Counted from the stretch's first letter, positions 34,889-44,729 are shown. The stretch: 64,000 nt of DNA from Balneola sp. (GCA_003712055.1 RHLJ01000001.1:310001-374000), one strand, 5' to 3'. A program made the numbers and translations. The notes: generated from the sequence alone by a model not told the origin.

Positions 34889-34994
34889 CGTCATTCCGAA
34901 TTCATTTCGGAATCTTAAGAAAAGGCTCTGTTCAATCATAAGCCCTAATAAGTATTGAGGCATCACTAAGATGCTGAAACGAGTTCAGCATGAC
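34889..34994. repeat. Composite GTCAT...ATGAC element
   Basis: The left hairpin is ATTCCGAA / TTCGGAAT followed by CT. The right hairpin ATGCTGAA / TTCAGCAT (34971-34991) is identical to one at 28976-28996 and is followed by GAC. The two are separated by about 55 bases. It lies between the RNase D and amidase genes. Confidence 0.75.
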
Positions 34995-35087
34995 AGAAAG
35001 TGAACGAAAATATTTTTTAACCCCGGCTTTCTTGATTCACAAGCACTAAGTGAGTTTATTCTTCAAAATTGTAACTAACCCGGACTT

Positions 35088-36665
35088 GTGAAAAAACTCT
35101 CTGTTGCGCTATCACTGCTGCTACTTCTAACTCTTTCTAACTGTGAATTAAACTCTACAAGCCAATACGAGCGACTTGGTCTGGAGGAGATTACTATCGC
35201 TGAACTCCAGCAAGGATTTGATAATGGAGATTTTACTATTGAACAGGTTGTGTCAACATATTTAGAGAGAATTGAAGCTGTAGATAAAAACGGACCTGCT
35301 ATAAATTCTATCATAGCTACTAATCCAGATGCCATTGAAATTGCTCGGCAGTTAGATGAAGAACTGGCTTCAGGAAATAAACGCGGACCAATGCATGGCA
35401 TTCCCGTAGTTCTAAAGGACAATATCGACACATATGATCAAATGCCAAATACAGCGGGAGCCCGTGCTATGGAAGGTTCAATGCCTCTTCAGGATGCCTT
35501 TATTGTTGAAAGACTTAGAGAAAGTGGCGCTGTAATTATTGCAAAGGCCAACCTTAGCGAGTGGGCGAATTTTCATTCAAGCTTCTCTTCAAGTGGCTGG
35601 AGTGGTTTAGGTGGGCAGACCAAGAATCCATACGATATTACCAGAAACCCATGTGGATCAAGTGCCGGATCAGGGGCTTCTGCATCAGCAAACTTAACCG
35701 TAATTGCTATCGGAACTGAGACCAACGGCTCAATAACCTGCCCTTCTAGTGCGAATGGACTCGTAGGGATAAAACCTACTGTTGGACTATTAAGTCGATC
35801 AGGAATTATTCCTATTTCATTCACACAAGACACCCCTGGCCCAATGACCAGAACTGTGACTGATGCTGCAATTGCTCTTGGAGCAATGATTGGAATTGAT
35901 GAAAAGGATGCTAAAACACTTGAGAGCGAAGGAAATTTCTATACTGACTATACTCAATTCTTAAACGAAGGAGCACTAGAAGGAAAACGTATTGGGGTAT
36001 TCAATGGGCCAAGAAACAGGCATTTTAGAGTAGATACCCTTTTTAATGAAAATCTGCGGCTACTAGAGGCTCAGGGAGCTACTCTTATCGAAATTGATCA
36101 AATAGGTGGTTCCGGAGCAGGTGGAGACTCCTTCCAGGTACTTCTATATGAATTCAAAGACGGATTAAACCATTATTTTGCTTCTCTAGGAGAAAATGCG
36201 AAAGTCACTGACATGGATGATCTTATTGAAAAAACGATGAATGATCCTGTTGAAATGAAATACTTCGATCATAACTTGCTAATCACTGCCAATGAAAAAG
36301 GTGACTTAGAATCCAAAGAATACAAAACTGCTCTGGCCGATCTAATGAGGAAAACCAGAGACGAAGGTATTGATAAAGTAATGGAAGAAAATAACCTGGA
36401 TGCTTTTGTATCAATTACAGGCGGGCCAGCATGGAAAACTGATCATACGAACGGGGATAATTTTGGACTTTCTTCAAGTTCTCCAGCAGCAAGAGCAGGA
36501 TACCCAAACATCACGGTTCCAATGGGTTATATTGATGGTCTTCCAGTTGGAATTAACTTTTTTGGAAAAGCGTGGAGCGAACCGCAACTCATTGAACTCG
36601 CCTACTCTTTTGAGCAACTTACCAAAGCCAGAAAAGCTCCTGAATTCAGGAATTATGAGTTTTAA
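35088..36665 (+). CDS. Amidase signature family protein, lipoprotein
   Basis: 525 residues. A lipoprotein signal ends LTLSNC with C19. The amidase signature shows the Ser-cisSer-Lys triad: K110 (PVVLKDNID), the cis-Ser at about S191/S192 (NPCGSSAGSGAS) and nucleophile S215 (GTETNGSITCPS). Such exported amidases hydrolyse amides or amino-acid linkages outside the cytosol. The substrate is unknown. The start is a GTG. It converges with bioA, with an inverted repeat between them. Confidence 0.93.
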   Translation: MKKLSVALSLLLLLTLSNCELNSTSQYERLGLEEITIAELQQGFDNGDFTIEQVVSTYLERIEAVDKNGPAINSIIATNPDAIEIARQLDEELASGNKRGPMHGIPVVLKDNIDTYDQMPNTAGARAMEGSMPLQDAFIVERLRESGAVIIAKANLSEWANFHSSFSSSGWSGLGGQTKNPYDITRNPCGSSAGSGASASANLTVIAIGTETNGSITCPSSANGLVGIKPTVGLLSRSGIIPISFTQDTPGPMTRTVTDAAIALGAMIGIDEKDAKTLESEGNFYTDYTQFLNEGALEGKRIGVFNGPRNRHFRVDTLFNENLRLLEAQGATLIEIDQIGGSGAGGDSFQVLLYEFKDGLNHYFASLGENAKVTDMDDLIEKTMNDPVEMKYFDHNLLITANEKGDLESKEYKTALADLMRKTRDEGIDKVMEENNLDAFVSITGGPAWKTDHTNGDNFGLSSSSPAARAGYPNITVPMGYIDGLPVGINFFGKAWSEPQLIELAYSFEQLTKARKAPEFRNYEF

Positions 36666-36666
36666 T

Positions 36667-36742
36667 CAATGTTCAAATTCTAATCATTAATGGAACACTC
36701 AACTTATTCTAGTGAGCTTCTCTAAATGGAATTTGGACATTG
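36667..36742. terminator. Inverted repeat between amidase and bioA genes
   Basis: Arms CAATGTTCAAATTC (36667-36680) and GAATTTGGACATTG (36729-36742) match except for one G-T pair, with about 48 bases between. The position between convergent genes suggests a bidirectional terminator, though it could be a mobile palindrome. Confidence 0.55.
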
Positions 36743-36762
36743 GACATTGGAATTTTAATAAT

Positions 36763-38034
36763 CTAAGAGACCAGCTCCATAATCGCATCATAAACGCCAT
36801 CCAACTCTTCTTCTGATACACAATAAGGAGGCATTAGATATAGCACATTGCCAAGCGGCCTTATCAGATACCCCAAATCAAGAGAGTTCTTTTTTATGTC
36901 CTGTGCAACAGTATTGAAGTATCCAGCTTCTTCATCATTTACAATATCCATAGCAACAACAGTCCCTTTTACTCGAAAGTGTTCCAGGTTTGGTAAATCC
37001 TTTAGCCGTTCGAAATTCTTCAGATGAATCTGTTCCATATTTTTAAAAACAGAATCATTTTCAACAAGCAGTTTCCAGGAAGCTACCCCTGCTGCACAGC
37101 CTAATGGATTGCCGGTATAGCTATGCCCATGCCAGAAGGTTTTAATAGGGTCTGCAGAATTAAATACATCATAAATATCATCACTGCAAACTGTTGCTGC
37201 CAAAGGCATAAAACCACCAGATATCCCTTTGCTTAGACAAATAATATCCGGCTCAACCTGTGCCTTCAGACAGGCAAAATAATCCCCTGTTCTTCCAAAA
37301 CCGGTCATTACTTCATCAAAAATAAGCAGCACATCAAACTGACGATTTACCCAATGTACCTTTTGTAGAAATTCCTCGGAACACATCCTCATCCCTCCTG
37401 CCCCCTGGATTAAAGGTTCCATCAAAATACCAGCGTATTTACCTGGGTTTTCATCTAATAAATTCTCAAGGTGTTCAATAATGGCATCCTCTTTTTCTCC
37501 CCTTTCATTGTCGCCAATCCAGGTTTCGGGGTAATGAATAACCTCCACATCGAACATAAGCTCCTTAAATACCTCTGTCCACAAAGATCGCTCTCCAGCC
37601 GACATAGCGCCAAGGGTATCTCCATGATAGGCTCCGTCAAAGCAAATAAAGGTCTTACGCTCCTCTCCTAGGTTCTTCCAATACTGATATGCCATCTTCA
37701 TAGCTACTTCAACGGCAGTGGAGCCATTGTCGGAGTAAAACAGCCTGTTTAGGTTTTTAGGAAGCTTATTAGTTATTAATTCCGCTAACTGTTCCGCAGG
37801 ATCATGGGTAAAGCCAGCAAATATTACATGCTCTAATGTTTTTGCCTGCTTATAAATTGCTTGTGCTATATCGGGATGGGAATGACCATGCATATTCACC
37901 CACCAGCTTGAGATACAATCAAGCACTCTGCGTCCGTCTTCTAGCTCTAAATAAGCTCCATCCCCTTTTAATACTTTTAGAGGCTCAGGACTGCCCTTTA
38001 TAATGGTAAAAGGATGCCAAATATTCTTGCTCAT
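36763..38034 (-). CDS. bioA: Adenosylmethionine-8-amino-7-oxononanoate aminotransferase
   Basis: 423 residues, class III PLP aminotransferase. It opens with IWHPFTIIKGSPEPL, the family's usual N-terminus. LDCISSWWVNMHGH, YSDNGSTAVEVAMKM, LLIFDEVMTGFGRTG and CLSKGISGG (PLP lysine) are clear. It converts 7-keto-8-aminopelargonate to 7,8-diaminopelargonate using S-adenosylmethionine as amino donor. It is the last gene of the bio cluster, separated from bioD by about 230 bases that hold a palindromic element, so it may have its own promoter. bioB is not in the window. Confidence 0.97.
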   Translation of the reverse strand: MSKNIWHPFTIIKGSPEPLKVLKGDGAYLELEDGRRVLDCISSWWVNMHGHSHPDIAQAIYKQAKTLEHVIFAGFTHDPAEQLAELITNKLPKNLNRLFYSDNGSTAVEVAMKMAYQYWKNLGEERKTFICFDGAYHGDTLGAMSAGERSLWTEVFKELMFDVEVIHYPETWIGDNERGEKEDAIIEHLENLLDENPGKYAGILMEPLIQGAGGMRMCSEEFLQKVHWVNRQFDVLLIFDEVMTGFGRTGDYFACLKAQVEPDIICLSKGISGGFMPLAATVCSDDIYDVFNSADPIKTFWHGHSYTGNPLGCAAGVASWKLLVENDSVFKNMEQIHLKNFERLKDLPNLEHFRVKGTVVAMDIVNDEEAGYFNTVAQDIKKNSLDLGYLIRPLGNVLYLMPPYCVSEEELDGVYDAIMELVS

Positions 38035-38111
38035 ATATCAATTTTAATTTTTGTTATTTCGACAAAGAAACTGGAAATAATTACACATAAATTAAGATAC
38101 AAGTTATAAGA

Positions 38112-38208
38112 AACCCACCCCTTTCCCCTCCGTGGAGGGGAACTCTTTAACCTGAATAAATTCTGAACAACGAACTTCCCCTCCGCGGAGGGGATTGAGG
38201 GGTGGGTT
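38112..38208. repeat. Nested inverted-repeat element between bioD and bioA
   Basis: Outer arms AACCCACCCC (38112-38121) and GGGGTGGGTT (38199-38208) enclose two similar small palindromes, CCCCTCCGTGGAGGGG and CCCCTCCGCGGAGGGG. The structure is a short gene-free element unrelated in sequence to the GTCAT family. It sits inside the bio operon and could attenuate bioA expression. Confidence 0.8.
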
Positions 38209-38267
38209 CGACCTTATCAATACGGACTTCTAGAACGGTCTTGTAAACCAAAAGACGAAAAATATTT

Positions 38268-38888
38268 CTATTCAAAAATCTCATTAAAAGCACCATCCAG
38301 AGATTCATAACTAACTTCTTCAAGTCTTTCGAGCTCAAAAACAGGTATTCTCCCAAAGTGCGCAATCGTTTCCCTGTTACTATCATGAATATCACCGCTT
38401 AGAATAACTCCAAATACATCAATATCCCGATCTTTCAGAGCTTTCAGGGAGAGCAGTGTATGATTCAACGTGCCTAACGAACTACGAGCCACTAGCAACA
38501 CCGGAATGTTGAATTTTTCGATTAGATCGAGCACGGTTTCCTTCCAGTTAATCGGGACAATAAGTCCTCCAGCCCCTTCCACTATCAAGTGCTTTGTATG
38601 AAATTCGGGAAGCTCAAAATCTGAAAGTGAAATAGAGACTCCGTCAATATCTGCAGAAGCATGAGGGCTCATTGGAGTATTCAATCGATATCTTTCAGGA
38701 ATAATCCGATCATTTCCCGATTCAGAAACGCGTTGAACAAACTGGGTATCTGTCTCCTCTTCCAGTCCAGACTGAATAGGCTTCCAATAAGTAGCATCCA
38801 ATCCGCACATTAACATTGTTGATACTACTGTTTTACCGATTTCGGTATCCGTTCCAGTCACAAAAAATCGCCCAGGAAAATTGATCAT
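38268..38888 (-). CDS. bioD: Dethiobiotin synthetase
   Basis: 206 residues with the P-loop variant FVTGTDTEIGKTVVSTML, the KPIQSG motif (WKPIQSGLEEETD) and VEGAGGLIVPIN. It forms the ureido ring of dethiobiotin from diaminopelargonate, CO2 and ATP. It is cytosolic. The start overlaps bioC by four bases, so translation is probably coupled. Length is slightly short but complete for the family. Confidence 0.96.
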   Translation of the reverse strand: MINFPGRFFVTGTDTEIGKTVVSTMLMCGLDATYWKPIQSGLEEETDTQFVQRVSESGNDRIIPERYRLNTPMSPHASADIDGVSISLSDFELPEFHTKHLIVEGAGGLIVPINWKETVLDLIEKFNIPVLLVARSSLGTLNHTLLSLKALKDRDIDVFGVILSGDIHDSNRETIAHFGRIPVFELERLEEVSYESLDGAFNEIFE

Positions 38889-39688
38889 CTCATTTCTTTT
38901 TTAACTGCAAGATATACCACATGCCATTTCACTTTAACATCTCCATTTTTCTTTTTATCCCAAAATGAAGTGAGCAGACGTAATTGTTTTGTATTTAGAG
39001 ATTTACCTGTTTTCGATGTATGAGCACCAATCTTTTTAAGATGCTGAAAGAAACCCAATGAGGACTCAAATTCCTGATATAAATCATTTTCGTAATAGTC
39101 GATCTGAACGGGATTAAGAGACAGCTTAACAACTACTTCCTCAACATCAGGCAAGGTATTGGCCGTAAAAGGTAATCCCAGTTCAAGACAACATTCATAC
39201 CACTCAGCGAAACTGTGATTTCCAGGAAAAGCAGTAATGAGCAATCCACCTGGTTTTAAGGATTTTGTTAACCGATCCAGTCCTGTTGCCGGATCATCAA
39301 ACCATTGAGCAGCAAAATTACTAACAATCAACGCGTATTTGTATTCCTGGATATTAAAATCATTTACATCCAGTACTTCAAAAACTACCCCGTCCCTTTT
39401 TCCAATCTTGTTTGAAGTAAAATCCACCATATCTGCGGACAGATCTGAAATTACTATTTCGCGATTTGGGAATTCATTTACAATATGCTCTGAAACGAAG
39501 CCCGTTCCACATCCTACTTCTAAAACAGGACCTGGAGGGATGATGTCTTTCCAGGGCTTTATAGAAGCTATGAGCCCTTCTGCTACCTTTTTCTGAATCA
39601 CTGCATGTTCGTGGTAATAGCTTACCGAAGCGGAAAAATTCTTCCTCACCTGAGACGTCTGTATAACTTGCTGATCGATGCTGTTCAT
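38885..39688 (-). CDS. bioC: Malonyl-ACP O-methyltransferase
   Basis: 267 residues, SAM-dependent methyltransferase. VLEVGCGTGFVSEHI is motif I, IVISDLSADMVDF motif II, and IVSNFAAQWFDDP is typical of BioC. The N-terminus (VRKNFSASVSYYHEHAVIQ) matches the family's FxxAAxxYxxxAxxQ pattern. BioC methylates malonyl-ACP so that fatty-acid synthesis can build pimeloyl-ACP methyl ester. It overlaps the upstream esterase gene by one base and bioD by four. Confidence 0.93.
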   Translation of the reverse strand: MNSIDQQVIQTSQVRKNFSASVSYYHEHAVIQKKVAEGLIASIKPWKDIIPPGPVLEVGCGTGFVSEHIVNEFPNREIVISDLSADMVDFTSNKIGKRDGVVFEVLDVNDFNIQEYKYALIVSNFAAQWFDDPATGLDRLTKSLKPGGLLITAFPGNHSFAEWYECCLELGLPFTANTLPDVEEVVVKLSLNPVQIDYYENDLYQEFESSLGFFQHLKKIGAHTSKTGKSLNTKQLRLLTSFWDKKKNGDVKVKWHVVYLAVKKEMR

Positions 39689-40365
39689 TACCTGTCAAAA
39701 ATAGGGAAAGTGTCTGTTAGAATCTTGATACAATCCCCGGGATTACTATTCGGTAAGCTATGAGTTCCCGACTGAACCACTTCATAAGAAGCTGAGTTCA
39801 AACCTACCGACAATTCTTCTCCTCTTTTACCAGGAACAATGAAGTCGTTACTGGAGTCGATGATTATCCAGTTAGCTTTTTCCTTTTTGGACAGCTTTAG
39901 TTTTGTACTATGTAGTGCAGATAAATCCTTTCGTAATATGGATTGATTCATCCATTGTAAGCTGGGATTTGCAATCTCATTCTTTATAAAACAATTCTTA
40001 TAAAAAGCGGTCAATACCTCTCTGGGGGTTTGCCTGAATTGTTTCTCCATCAGCTTGAGCGTTTTTTTTGAACGAGATTTATCAGGGTTTTTAAGAGGAT
40101 GAAAACTATCAAAGCCATTAAATACTACAATAAGATCTACCTCTTCTCTCTTTTCTAGAGGACACCAATGCACTCCATAGGAATGAAGAAATAAAACCTT
40201 TCTTTTGACACCGACTCCATATTCAGGTTCAAAACTGCCTCCGAAATATCCTCGATCGGCGGGTTTTAAAAGTACGTGTTCAGGTAGTCGGTTTTGAATA
40301 GGAGTCCAAAATGTTGAATCAAATCCCCAACCGTGATAAGCATGAATTTCTATCTGTTTCTCCAT
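39688..40365 (-). CDS. BioH-like pimeloyl-ACP methyl ester esterase (alpha/beta hydrolase)
   Basis: 225 residues with an alpha/beta hydrolase core: nucleophile S62 in LHSYGVH, acid D174 in IDSSNDFIVPG and H202 in SGTHSLPNSNP. AYHGWGFDSTFW near the N-terminus is the oxyanion region. The nucleophile elbow lacks the usual Gly before the first variable position (HSYG), so it is not a standard BioH. Its place between bioF and bioC, overlapping both, argues that it removes the methyl group from pimeloyl-ACP methyl ester, the step done by BioH, BioG, BioK or BioV elsewhere. Function is inferred from context plus the triad. Confidence 0.8.
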   Translation of the reverse strand: MEKQIEIHAYHGWGFDSTFWTPIQNRLPEHVLLKPADRGYFGGSFEPEYGVGVKRKVLFLHSYGVHWCPLEKREEVDLIVVFNGFDSFHPLKNPDKSRSKKTLKLMEKQFRQTPREVLTAFYKNCFIKNEIANPSLQWMNQSILRKDLSALHSTKLKLSKKEKANWIIIDSSNDFIVPGKRGEELSVGLNSASYEVVQSGTHSLPNSNPGDCIKILTDTFPIFDR

Positions 40366-41525
40366 GCCTTAAGAACTTCTATTAATTGATCAACTTCTTC
40401 TTTTGTGTGGTTTGTAGTTAATGTAACCCTTATTCGTGATGCTCCTGCCTCCACGGTTGGTGGACGAATTGCTGAAGCCAAGAATCCATGACTTTCCAGG
40501 AAAACCGAAAGTTTTACTGTCTCTTCTTCTGTACCAATGATTATCGGGATAATCTGGGAATTTGAAACTCCGGTCTCGAAGTCAGCTTTTGCGAGCTCTT
40601 CCTTCAAATAAGCCACATTCTCCATTAAAAAAGTGCGCTGAATATCCATTGAAGGAATTAAATCCAAGGCAGCATCAACTGCACCGATTACTGAAGGTGG
40701 CAAAGCGGTGGTATAAATAAAACCGGGACAAAAATTAATCAGGTAATCCTTTAAATCCCGGGAACACCCCGCAAATGCTCCAAAAGCACCAAAGGCTTTA
40801 CCGAAAGTACCTAGCGATAATTCTATTCCCTCTCGTTTGTAGTTCAACCCAAGTCCATTCTCGCCCAAAACTCCCAATGCATGTGCATCATCCAGGTAAA
40901 GCATTACTGAATACTTCTCACACAGACCAACAAGTTTCATACTATCCGATCGATCTCCATCCATGCTGAAAACGGTTTCTGATACCACCCAAATCTGGTC
41001 ATACCCTTCCGATCTAGATTCTATGAGCATATTCTCCAGATGTTCGTAATCGTTGTGCCTGAATCTCTTGAATGTTGCCCTACTCAATAGGGCACCTTGA
41101 ATCAGACTATTGTGGCACTTCTTGTCAGCAAGTATTAAAGAACGCTTTCCTGCTATTGAAGAAAGAATGGTTGTATTTGCCTGGAAGCCTGAATTGAATA
41201 ACAGTACTGCATCCAGATCCAGAACAGTGCTTAGTTTTTCTTCCAATTGCTGATGAATATCAAGGCTACCTGAGACGAGTCTGGAAGCTCCTGATCCTGT
41301 ACCAAATCTGGCTGTAAATTCCTTTGATCTTCTTATTACTTCCGGGTGAGTAGCTAAGCCGAGATAATCGTTTGAACAGAAATTGATGTACTCTTTGCCA
41401 TTAAACTCTATCCTCGAAGTTCCCGGAATGGGAGATAGCGATTTAAGCGATCGAAAACGATGCTCCTTTTTACGCTCTGAAAGCGCCCTTTTGATCGATT
41501 CCCTGAATGTTCGTCTGTTGCTCAC
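40350..41525 (-). CDS. bioF: 8-amino-7-oxononanoate synthase
   Basis: 391 residues, alpha-oxoamine synthase family. Signatures are FCSNDYLGLATHPEV, GTGSGASRLVSGS, LYLDDAHALGVLG and the PLP lysine in SLGTFGKAFGAFGAF. It condenses pimeloyl-ACP with alanine, releasing CO2. The start is GTG, six bases after the stop of the DUF4837 gene, and the end overlaps the esterase gene by 16 bases. The short spacing to the trp-side genes suggests read-through from the trp operon. Confidence 0.96.
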   Translation of the reverse strand: MSNRRTFRESIKRALSERKKEHRFRSLKSLSPIPGTSRIEFNGKEYINFCSNDYLGLATHPEVIRRSKEFTARFGTGSGASRLVSGSLDIHQQLEEKLSTVLDLDAVLLFNSGFQANTTILSSIAGKRSLILADKKCHNSLIQGALLSRATFKRFRHNDYEHLENMLIESRSEGYDQIWVVSETVFSMDGDRSDSMKLVGLCEKYSVMLYLDDAHALGVLGENGLGLNYKREGIELSLGTFGKAFGAFGAFAGCSRDLKDYLINFCPGFIYTTALPPSVIGAVDAALDLIPSMDIQRTFLMENVAYLKEELAKADFETGVSNSQIIPIIIGTEEETVKLSVFLESHGFLASAIRPPTVEAGASRIRVTLTTNHTKEEVDQLIEVLKAWRNR

Positions 41526-41531
41526 AAATAG

Positions 41532-42614
41532 TTATGAACTACTTAACGTCCATGTTGAATCACTCTCGAATGTACGCCCCTTTGCTCTGAATTGACGTAC
41601 AAAAGGAAGCTTTTGACGAACAGCAGGGGCAAATTGTGTGTACTCAATCATGAAGAGCCTTCTTGTAGCAGGATCATAATAGGTGAAATTCACAAAAGGT
41701 CCTCCCATGGCACCATTTATCATTTGCCAGGTCCCCAAAGTCTCATAACCAAGCAATCTTCCTTCCTGGAAGGTTGTTGTTTCTACCGGACGACGATATT
41801 CTGTAGAAACATACTGATCAGTAGTACTACCTTTTATGTATTGTTGAAGAAGTGAATCTCTGGTTGCATTAATCCAGGTATCGTCCAAAAAGCTGATATC
41901 ATTTACCCCGTCTTTCCACCAAACCCACATCCATCTGTCGTTTTCAGGAAGGTATCTTCGATATGTTTGAAAATCGGTTGTATCTACACTCTTAATATAA
42001 TCGTGCTGAATACGAATTTTAAATCCATGATCTTCCCATAGCGAATCTGAATATTGAACCTGCTCTTTCTTTTCATATACATCGTAGTTCCATCGGGTTA
42101 ACTCTTTCTGAAGTGCACTATTAAGTAAAGCCAGTTCTGAATTTTTGATTTTCTGAGCCAGTGCTGAGTCTGAAGATGATGAAAGGATAAGGGCGTATTG
42201 ATCTTTATACCATTGATCTTCTAGAGGAAATGCAAAGCTCTCCCCGCTCCTTACCCTTGCTTCTACCCCGTCATCTAGGAAAGCACGAACCTGCCTTCCA
42301 ACATTATTGTCCGCATCAATAGGTGAAGCAAAAATGATATTCTTTGTTCTGCGAATGCGCTCAAGTTGTTGGGTAGACCGAATAGGCATGAAGGTAAGAT
42401 TGAAATATGGCTCCGGATTTGGGAGTGTAAATACTGCTTTCCCAAAAGTATCGCGAATGGCCTGGGCTGTTTCACTATTCCATTCTGTGGAATCCATTAC
42501 TACCACAAACTCTCGTATGTTCCCTTGAGCAACCGGGCGATAGTCTCCGCTACATGATATTGTTAGCACAAGAATAGCCGCTAAAAATAAGCTAGAAATA
42601 ATATTTGATCTCAT
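41532..42614 (-). CDS. DUF4837 family lipoprotein
   Basis: 360 residues from the ATG at 42614. A lipoprotein signal ends LTISCSG. The body has the DUF4837 pattern IREFVVVMDSTEWNSE, then NIIFASPIDADNNVG and DRWMWVWWKDG, found almost only in Bacteroidota relatives and of unknown function. It is anchored in a membrane facing the periplasm. A TTG at 42632 would overlap trpA and lengthen the signal; GGAAAG before the ATG supports the shorter form. It sits between trpA and bioF with spacing of only a few bases on each side. Confidence 0.88.
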   Translation of the reverse strand: MRSNIISSLFLAAILVLTISCSGDYRPVAQGNIREFVVVMDSTEWNSETAQAIRDTFGKAVFTLPNPEPYFNLTFMPIRSTQQLERIRRTKNIIFASPIDADNNVGRQVRAFLDDGVEARVRSGESFAFPLEDQWYKDQYALILSSSSDSALAQKIKNSELALLNSALQKELTRWNYDVYEKKEQVQYSDSLWEDHGFKIRIQHDYIKSVDTTDFQTYRRYLPENDRWMWVWWKDGVNDISFLDDTWINATRDSLLQQYIKGSTTDQYVSTEYRRPVETTTFQEGRLLGYETLGTWQMINGAMGGPFVNFTYYDPATRRLFMIEYTQFAPAVRQKLPFVRQFRAKGRTFESDSTWTLSSS

Positions 42615-42621
42615 ATCGGTA

Positions 42622-43419
42622 TTACTTTCCAAATTTCAGTGAATGTACAAAAGAAAAAACGTCCTGTTTCCAGTTTTCAACTGGGTACGTTTTTTTAATG
42701 GTATCAATTAAGGCACTTCCAACAATAAAGCCATCGGCATTTGATGCGATCTGCTGAGCGTCTTCATACGATTTAATACCAAAGCCAACCATTTTTGGAT
42801 TCTTTGTTACATTCGTATTTACCCGCTCTATGAATCGGCTTACGGAATCGGAAACTTCTTTTCCATCTCTTGCGCCTGTAACGCCTGTAACTGAAACACA
42901 GTACACAAAACCTTCCGATTTCTGGTCCGCTAATCTCATTCTTTCATCAGAGGTATTAGGAGCGACCAGATAGATAATTGGCAAATCATTTTTCATAGCT
43001 TCTGCCTCAATGATTCCACTCTCTTCTACAGGGATATCAGGAAGAATGAGACCGTCAGCTCCAGCCTCACCAGCTTTTTTGCAAAACTCTGACACCCCGT
43101 ATCTCAATACCGGATTCATATAACCCATCAAAATGATGGGTATCTCTGAACTTTTCCGTATTTCCTGCACCATCTCAAAAATCTTATCGATGGAAATGCC
43201 ATTAGCGATGGCAACTTCACTGGAATACTGAATGGTTGGGCCATCGGCTAACGGATCGCTGAAAGGCATTCCCAGCTCAATTACATCGGCTCCTTCCTTT
43301 TCGAAGCCAAGGATAAGATCAACGGTTGATTCTAAATCAGGATATCCTGCCGTAATAAAGAGGCTCATTAGTTTCTCACCTGAGCCTTTGTCTTGAAATT
43401 TTTTAGTGATTCTGTTCAT
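42622..43419 (-). CDS. trpA: Tryptophan synthase alpha chain
   Basis: 265 residues, TIM barrel. IELGMPFSDPLADGP carries the catalytic Glu and Asp, and LILPDIPVEES and VSVTGVTGARDG (phosphate loop) are clear. It cleaves indole-3-glycerol phosphate to indole, which is channelled to TrpB. A 72-base palindromic element separates it from trpB, which is unusual for two genes whose products act 1:1. Confidence 0.97.
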   Translation of the reverse strand: MNRITKKFQDKGSGEKLMSLFITAGYPDLESTVDLILGFEKEGADVIELGMPFSDPLADGPTIQYSSEVAIANGISIDKIFEMVQEIRKSSEIPIILMGYMNPVLRYGVSEFCKKAGEAGADGLILPDIPVEESGIIEAEAMKNDLPIIYLVAPNTSDERMRLADQKSEGFVYCVSVTGVTGARDGKEVSDSVSRFIERVNTNVTKNPKMVGFGIKSYEDAQQIASNADGFIVGSALIDTIKKTYPVENWKQDVFSFVHSLKFGK

Positions 43420-43430
43420 TTCTTCTCATG

Positions 43431-43502
43431 GTCATTCTGAGCGAAAGCGAAGAATCTAATCGGGTATTCGACTAGATCCTTCGGCAGTAGCCTCAGGATG
43501 AC
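43431..43502. repeat. 72-bp GTCAT/ATGAC element between trpB and trpA
   Basis: It begins GTCATTCTGAGCGAAAGC and ends GCCTCAGGATGAC. Inner arms GAAGAATCTA / TAGATCCTTC pair with one mismatch. The loop contains CGGGTATTCG. Its twin at 44730-44801 has the same length and the same arms, but its loop holds the exact reverse complement of this decamer. Confidence 0.9.
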
Positions 43503-43513
43503 TATTTATTCTG

Positions 43514-44725
43514 TTACAAATTCTCTGAAATAGTCTTCATGTCTTTATCTCCTCTTCCGGAACAGTTGATAAGAACAATCTCGTCTTCACTTGTTGTTGG
43601 CATTAACTGTTCCAACCAGGCAAAGGCATGAGCAGTCTCCAGCGCCGGGATGATTCCTTCTTTTCGAGATAATAACTTTACTGCTTCCATTGCTTCCGCA
43701 TCGGTAACTGAATGATATTCCACTCTTTCTGAATCGTGTAAGTAAGAATGCTCCGGACCAATCCCGGGATAATCTAGCCCTGCGCTAATAGAATGGGCTA
43801 ATTCAATCTGACCATTTTCATCATGGAGTAAGTAGCTCAACGAACCATGCAGTATACCAGGAGTTCCTTTGGTGATGGTCGCTGCCGTCTTTCCGGAATC
43901 AACCCCATAACCAGCCGCTTCAATACCAATGATCCTTATATCATCATTAATGAAAGGATAAAAGATCCCCATGGCATTAGAGCCTCCTCCAACGCAAGCC
44001 ATAATATAGTCCGGAAGCCTTCCCTCCTTTTCCAGGATTTGCTGCTTGGCTTCATCGCCAATTACTCTGTGGAAATTCCGAACCATCATCGGATATGGAT
44101 GAGGTCCTACTACAGAACCAATGATATAGAACGTATCCTCCGGATTCGTCACCCAATCTCGAATGGCTTCGTTAGTAGCATCTTTGAGGGTTTTTGAACC
44201 ACTATGCACACTTCGAACCTCCGCACCCATAAGCTGCATGCGATCTACATTCAACTTCTGACGTTCGGTATCCTCAGCACCCATATATACGATACACTCA
44301 AGCCCGAATTTAGCACAAGCTGTTGCAGTAGCTACACCATGTTGTCCGGCTCCGGTTTCGGCTATAATTCTGGTCTTACCCATTCGCTTCGCCAAAAGGA
44401 TCTGACCTATAGCATTATTGATTTTATGGGCACCGGTATGACAAAGGTCTTCTCGCTTTAGATAGATCTTGGCTTTTCCATAGTGCTCCGTAAGCTTATC
44501 TGCGAAGGTGAGTTTGGTGGGTCGTCCAACATATTCTTCCAAAAGAGCATGATATTCAGCCAGGAATTCAGGGTCATCTTTAGCTTTAAGATATTCTTCT
44601 TCTAATGCCTGAACCACCGGAATGAGAATTTCCGGAACGAATTTCCCTCCGTAATCGCCAAAATATCCTCTTTCGTTGGGTTGATTGTAGGTTTTAGTTT
44701 CTGGTACTGTTGTTTCCATAGTCAT
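43514..44725 (-). CDS. trpB: Tryptophan synthase beta chain
   Basis: 403 residues from the ATG at 44725. [28 protein letters not shown] (PLP lysine), [14 protein letters not shown] and [13 protein letters not shown] are diagnostic. It joins indole and serine to make tryptophan. A longer in-frame start at 44773 would translate the palindromic repeat into sixteen extra residues (LDSSLSLRM), so I reject it; an ATG six bases further in is also possible. Confidence 0.97.
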   Translation of the reverse strand: MTMETTVPETKTYNQPNERGYFGDYGGKFVPEILIPVVQALEEEYLKAKDDPEFLAEYHALLEEYVGRPTKLTFADKLTEHYGKAKIYLKREDLCHTGAHKINNAIGQILLAKRMGKTRIIAETGAGQHGVATATACAKFGLECIVYMGAEDTERQKLNVDRMQLMGAEVRSVHSGSKTLKDATNEAIRDWVTNPEDTFYIIGSVVGPHPYPMMVRNFHRVIGDEAKQQILEKEGRLPDYIMACVGGGSNAMGIFYPFINDDIRIIGIEAAGYGVDSGKTAATITKGTPGILHGSLSYLLHDENGQIELAHSISAGLDYPGIGPEHSYLHDSERVEYHSVTDAEAMEAVKLLSRKEGIIPALETAHAFAWLEQLMPTTSEDEIVLINCSGRGDKDMKTISENL

Positions 44726-44729
44726 AAAT

